Source: DATLYH01 sp035575035 (GTDB taxonomy: Bacteria > Planctomycetota > Planctomycetia > Gemmatales > Gemmataceae). From it: a stretch of 23,504 bases of DNA. Where the stretch lies: contig DATLYH010000101.1 of assembly GCA_035575035.1 (NCBI GenBank), positions 1-23,504 on the forward strand. Reading direction: 5' to 3'. Below, in pieces: positions 21,543 to 23,504 of this stretch (the stretch's first letter is position 1; the number at the start of each line of letters is the position of its first letter). A model generated the notes under the pieces. It had not been told where the DNA came from, made no database searches, and saw only the letters and a program-made list of their open reading frames with translations. The position numbers were made by a program, and so were the translations under genes.

Positions 21543-23462
21543 ATGTTCCCTCCGTTGCTAGACCGATGGGTCAACCGATGGTCCCGGATGGTGCGCCGGA
21601 CCCACCTTCGCCGTAACCTCTTCTCGCGCCGCCGTTGCCCGCAGCTCGAGCCGCTTGAGGACCGCATGGCGCCGGCTGCCTTCACCCTCAGCAACGGCCC
21701 CGGCGAGGGGACGGTGTCGGTCGGCGTGGACGGCTTTGGGGCCTTCGGCTCCGGTGTCGGCGAAAACTCCGCCAACGCCCGCTATCAACCGGTCGGCGCT
21801 GTTCAGGCCCGTGGGACCACTTTCGAATCCGCCGTCGCCGTCTGTCTCATCGGCGTCGAGGAGGGGGGATGCACCTTTCTGACCGCCGGCGACATCGGCG
21901 GCAGTGGGCGCCTGGACAACCCTTCGATCACGGGAGGCCCCGGCTCCGCCACCAGTACCTTCACCTTCGCTGGGTTGTCGTTCACCCTGACCCAGTCATT
22001 GCGGCCGCTCTTCACCGGCGCGGCGCGGACCGGCACCGTGCTGACGCAGACTTACACCGTCACCAACACCACCGACAGGCCGCTGAGCTTCGCCCTAATC
22101 CGTTATCTGGACGGCGACCTCCTGTTCACCGGCGAGCTGGACGACGACGGCGGCGGCCTGCTGGTCCAGGGCGATACCCAGATCCTTTTCCAGACCGACA
22201 CGGCCGCCGGCACTTCCGAGGCTACCACGTTCATCGGGATCTCGGCCCAGGGAGGCACCATCCCGGCCTTGGGCCGCTTCGCCGTCGCCAGCTTCCCGGA
22301 TCTCCGCGGCCGGATCATCCAGGGCCTCAGCCTCGACGATAGCATTCAGGGGGACGGCGACGATGCGGATCGGTTCATCGACGCCGGGAGCGGCTACGAC
22401 GTGACCCTGGCCCTGCGGAACGACTTTACCCTGGAGCCGGGCGTGTCAGCCGACTATGTCACGCAGACCTTCTTCGGCACCGGCGTCCCGGAGCCGCCCC
22501 CCGAGCCGCCGCCGGAACCTCCTCCCGAGCCGCCCCCGGAGCCGCCCCCCGAGCCGCCGCCCGCTCCGCCGCCTGATGCCACGGTGCAGCTGGGCATTGC
22601 CCTTGTTCAGACCAGCCCGTCGCGGCAGACAAACGGCACGGACAATACCGACGTCAGTGCCTTGCTGGCCCTGCTGCCCCGCGGTCTGCGTCCCCAGGCC
22701 GATTTCGAGATCCGCACCCCCGTCTCGATCACCCGGCCCTTGATGAGCAACGGCTTTGCAACGACGCCACAGTCCGGGATTACCCCTTTGGGGACCATCA
22801 TCGGCCGGGTCTTCGAGGACGCCAACGGCAACGGCGTCCAGGACCTCAACGAGGTGGGGCTGGCCGGCCAGACGGTTTACATCGACCTGAACGGCGATGG
22901 CATCTACCAGGAGGGAGAGCCGGCCACCCTGACCAACGCCAAGGGGGAATATGTCTTCAGCGGGCTGCGGCTCGACACTTACCGCATCCGCCAGGTGCTG
23001 TGGGAAAACCTGGAGCAGACCTTCCCGGTGATCGTGGCCGCCGCGCTCAACGGCGACCGGGGCGGCGAGCACCTGGTTACCCTGACCGTCCAGAACCCGG
23101 TGGTCTTCGACAAGAACTTCGGCGTTATCCAGGTCAACACGGTCCGCCCCCTTCGCCCCCCGCCGACCAGCACCCCGACCGATAAGAGCAAGCCGTCTCC
23201 CTCGCCGATTTCTTCCCCCAGCGAGCGGCCGGAAAACCCGGACGAGGAAGAGGAGGTCCTGGACCTGTTCGACCTTCTCACCGATACCGGCGACGAATTC
23301 TCTGGGGTGTCGCCCAGCTGCTCGGACGAGGTCTTCATGGATGCCGAGGTGTCCACGGAGGTGACGGAACTTCCCTGGCAGCTCCTGCTGCTGTCCGGCG
23401 CAGCCCTGCTTTATTTGGTCCAGGGAGCGGGCGCCGATCGGCCGAGCGAGCGGCCCGCGTGA
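21543..23462 (+). CDS. Large surface protein: LE-x-LE-x-R motif, Pro-rich linker, SdrD_B-like domain, C-terminal anchor
   Basis: Product of 639 residues from ATG 21543 (AAAGG just upstream); an upstream in-frame ATG at 21462 lacks a ribosome site. The basic N-terminus leads to QLEPLEDRMAPA at residues 34-45, the planctomycete exported-protein motif. Residues 46-310 form a beta-rich domain (FTLSNGPGEGTVSVGVDG, TYTVTNTTDRPLSFALIRYLDGD). A repeated PPPE linker (22489-22578) follows. Then comes an SdrD_B/Cna_B-like domain, GRVFEDANGNGVQDLNEVGL with a second calcium-type loop DLNGDGIYQEG. A Pro/Ser stretch and an acidic segment precede a hydrophobic helix (WQLLLLSGAALLYLVQGA) and a short tail with Arg. 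This architecture suggests a cell-surface structural or adhesive protein anchored at its C-terminus. There is no LPxTG motif. Confidence 0.85.
   Translation: MFPPLLDRWVNRWSRMVRRTHLRRNLFSRRRCPQLEPLEDRMAPAAFTLSNGPGEGTVSVGVDGFGAFGSGVGENSANARYQPVGAVQARGTTFESAVAVCLIGVEEGGCTFLTAGDIGGSGRLDNPSITGGPGSATSTFTFAGLSFTLTQSLRPLFTGAARTGTVLTQTYTVTNTTDRPLSFALIRYLDGDLLFTGELDDDGGGLLVQGDTQILFQTDTAAGTSEATTFIGISAQGGTIPALGRFAVASFPDLRGRIIQGLSLDDSIQGDGDDADRFIDAGSGYDVTLALRNDFTLEPGVSADYVTQTFFGTGVPEPPPEPPPEPPPEPPPEPPPEPPPAPPPDATVQLGIALVQTSPSRQTNGTDNTDVSALLALLPRGLRPQADFEIRTPVSITRPLMSNGFATTPQSGITPLGTIIGRVFEDANGNGVQDLNEVGLAGQTVYIDLNGDGIYQEGEPATLTNAKGEYVFSGLRLDTYRIRQVLWENLEQTFPVIVAAALNGDRGGEHLVTLTVQNPVVFDKNFGVIQVNTVRPLRPPPTSTPTDKSKPSPSPISSPSERPENPDEEEEVLDLFDLLTDTGDEFSGVSPSCSDEVFMDAEVSTEVTELPWQLLLLSGAALLYLVQGAGADRPSERPA
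22489..22578 (+). repeat. Pro/Glu-coding tandem repeat linker
   Basis: About seven imperfect 12-bp units of GAGCCGCCGCC(C/G) type, coding for PEPPPEPPP-like sequence. It joins the two domains of the surface protein and is likely variable in length between strains. Confidence 0.85.
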
Positions 23463-23470
23463 GCGGGCCG
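23451..23470 (+). terminator. Hairpin across the stop codon of the surface-protein gene
   Basis: CGGCCCGC (23451-23458) pairs perfectly with GCGGGCCG (23463-23470); the 4-nt loop GTGA contains the TGA stop. A competing longer-loop hairpin, GGCCGGT (23466-23472) with ACCGGCC (23491-23497), follows. No U-tract is seen before the window ends. Confidence 0.4.
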
Positions 23471-23504
23471 GTGTCTCCCGCAGCGCCTCGACCGGCCGGC
23501 TGAC

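Noticed and set aside
1..23504. tRNA, rRNA, riboswitch or IS transposase
   Set aside because: No cloverleaf, rRNA-like sequence, recognisable riboswitch core or transposase motif was seen on either strand.

Overview
The window is high-GC bacterial DNA that reads like a planctomycete chromosome, most likely Gemmataceae or a close relative (inference from gene content). The indicators are a cytochrome-c plus WD40 protein, a DUF1549/DUF1553 protein, a DUF4058 protein, a DUF1080 protein, a large Asp-box (BNR) propeller protein, and two secreted proteins carrying an N-terminal basic region followed by an LE-x-LE-x-R type motif. Starts were chosen by Shine-Dalgarno placement and family fit. No rRNA, tRNA, CRISPR array, prophage or IS transposase gene was found.

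Layout. Positions 1-6127 (+) hold the cytochrome/WD40 protein, the DUF4058 protein and the DUF1549/DUF1553 protein. Positions 6150-9360 (+) hold a glycine C-acetyltransferase (kbl), the acetolactate synthase small subunit (ilvN), an uncharacterised 101-residue protein and a GNAT protein. Positions 9647-12692 (+) hold a compact FIST protein, argininosuccinate-synthase-like protein and DJ-1/PfpI group. Positions 12743-16819 (-) hold the BNR propeller protein and the DUF1080 protein. Positions 17243-19480 (+) hold a small secreted Ig-like protein, a 105-residue protein and a REC-plus-kinase-like protein whose key residues are degenerate. Positions 19464-21223 (-) hold a methyltransferase and a calcineurin-like phosphoesterase. 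Positions 21543-23462 (+) hold a large surface protein with a Pro-rich linker, an SdrD_B-like domain and a C-terminal membrane segment.

The most striking feature is not a gene. The window is heavily invaded by short palindromic repeats of several unrelated families, and some are inserted in frame inside proteins. A 32-bp near-perfect palindrome with arm GTTGGGGCGTGGTCT occurs four times in the first 2.2 kb. All three copies with both flanks visible are bracketed by exact direct repeats of 18, 16 and 28 bp that look like duplicated target sequence. In the two coding copies the repeat-to-repeat period is exactly 69 bp (23 codons), which preserves the frame; in the non-coding copy it is 62 bp. 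This looks like a non-autonomous element that duplicates its target and lengthens proteins, comparable in behaviour to the Rickettsia palindromic elements but of different sequence. A second C/G-rich palindrome family also enters the WD40, GNAT and methyltransferase genes and forms an eight-hairpin array upstream of the FIST gene.

Two protein-level oddities stand out. The ArgG-like protein has lost the ATP-binding SGGLDTS signature while keeping the rest of the fold, and the REC/kinase-like protein lacks the phosphorylatable His, the N-box Asn residues and the receiver acidic pair. Both look like catalytically altered relatives with new roles.
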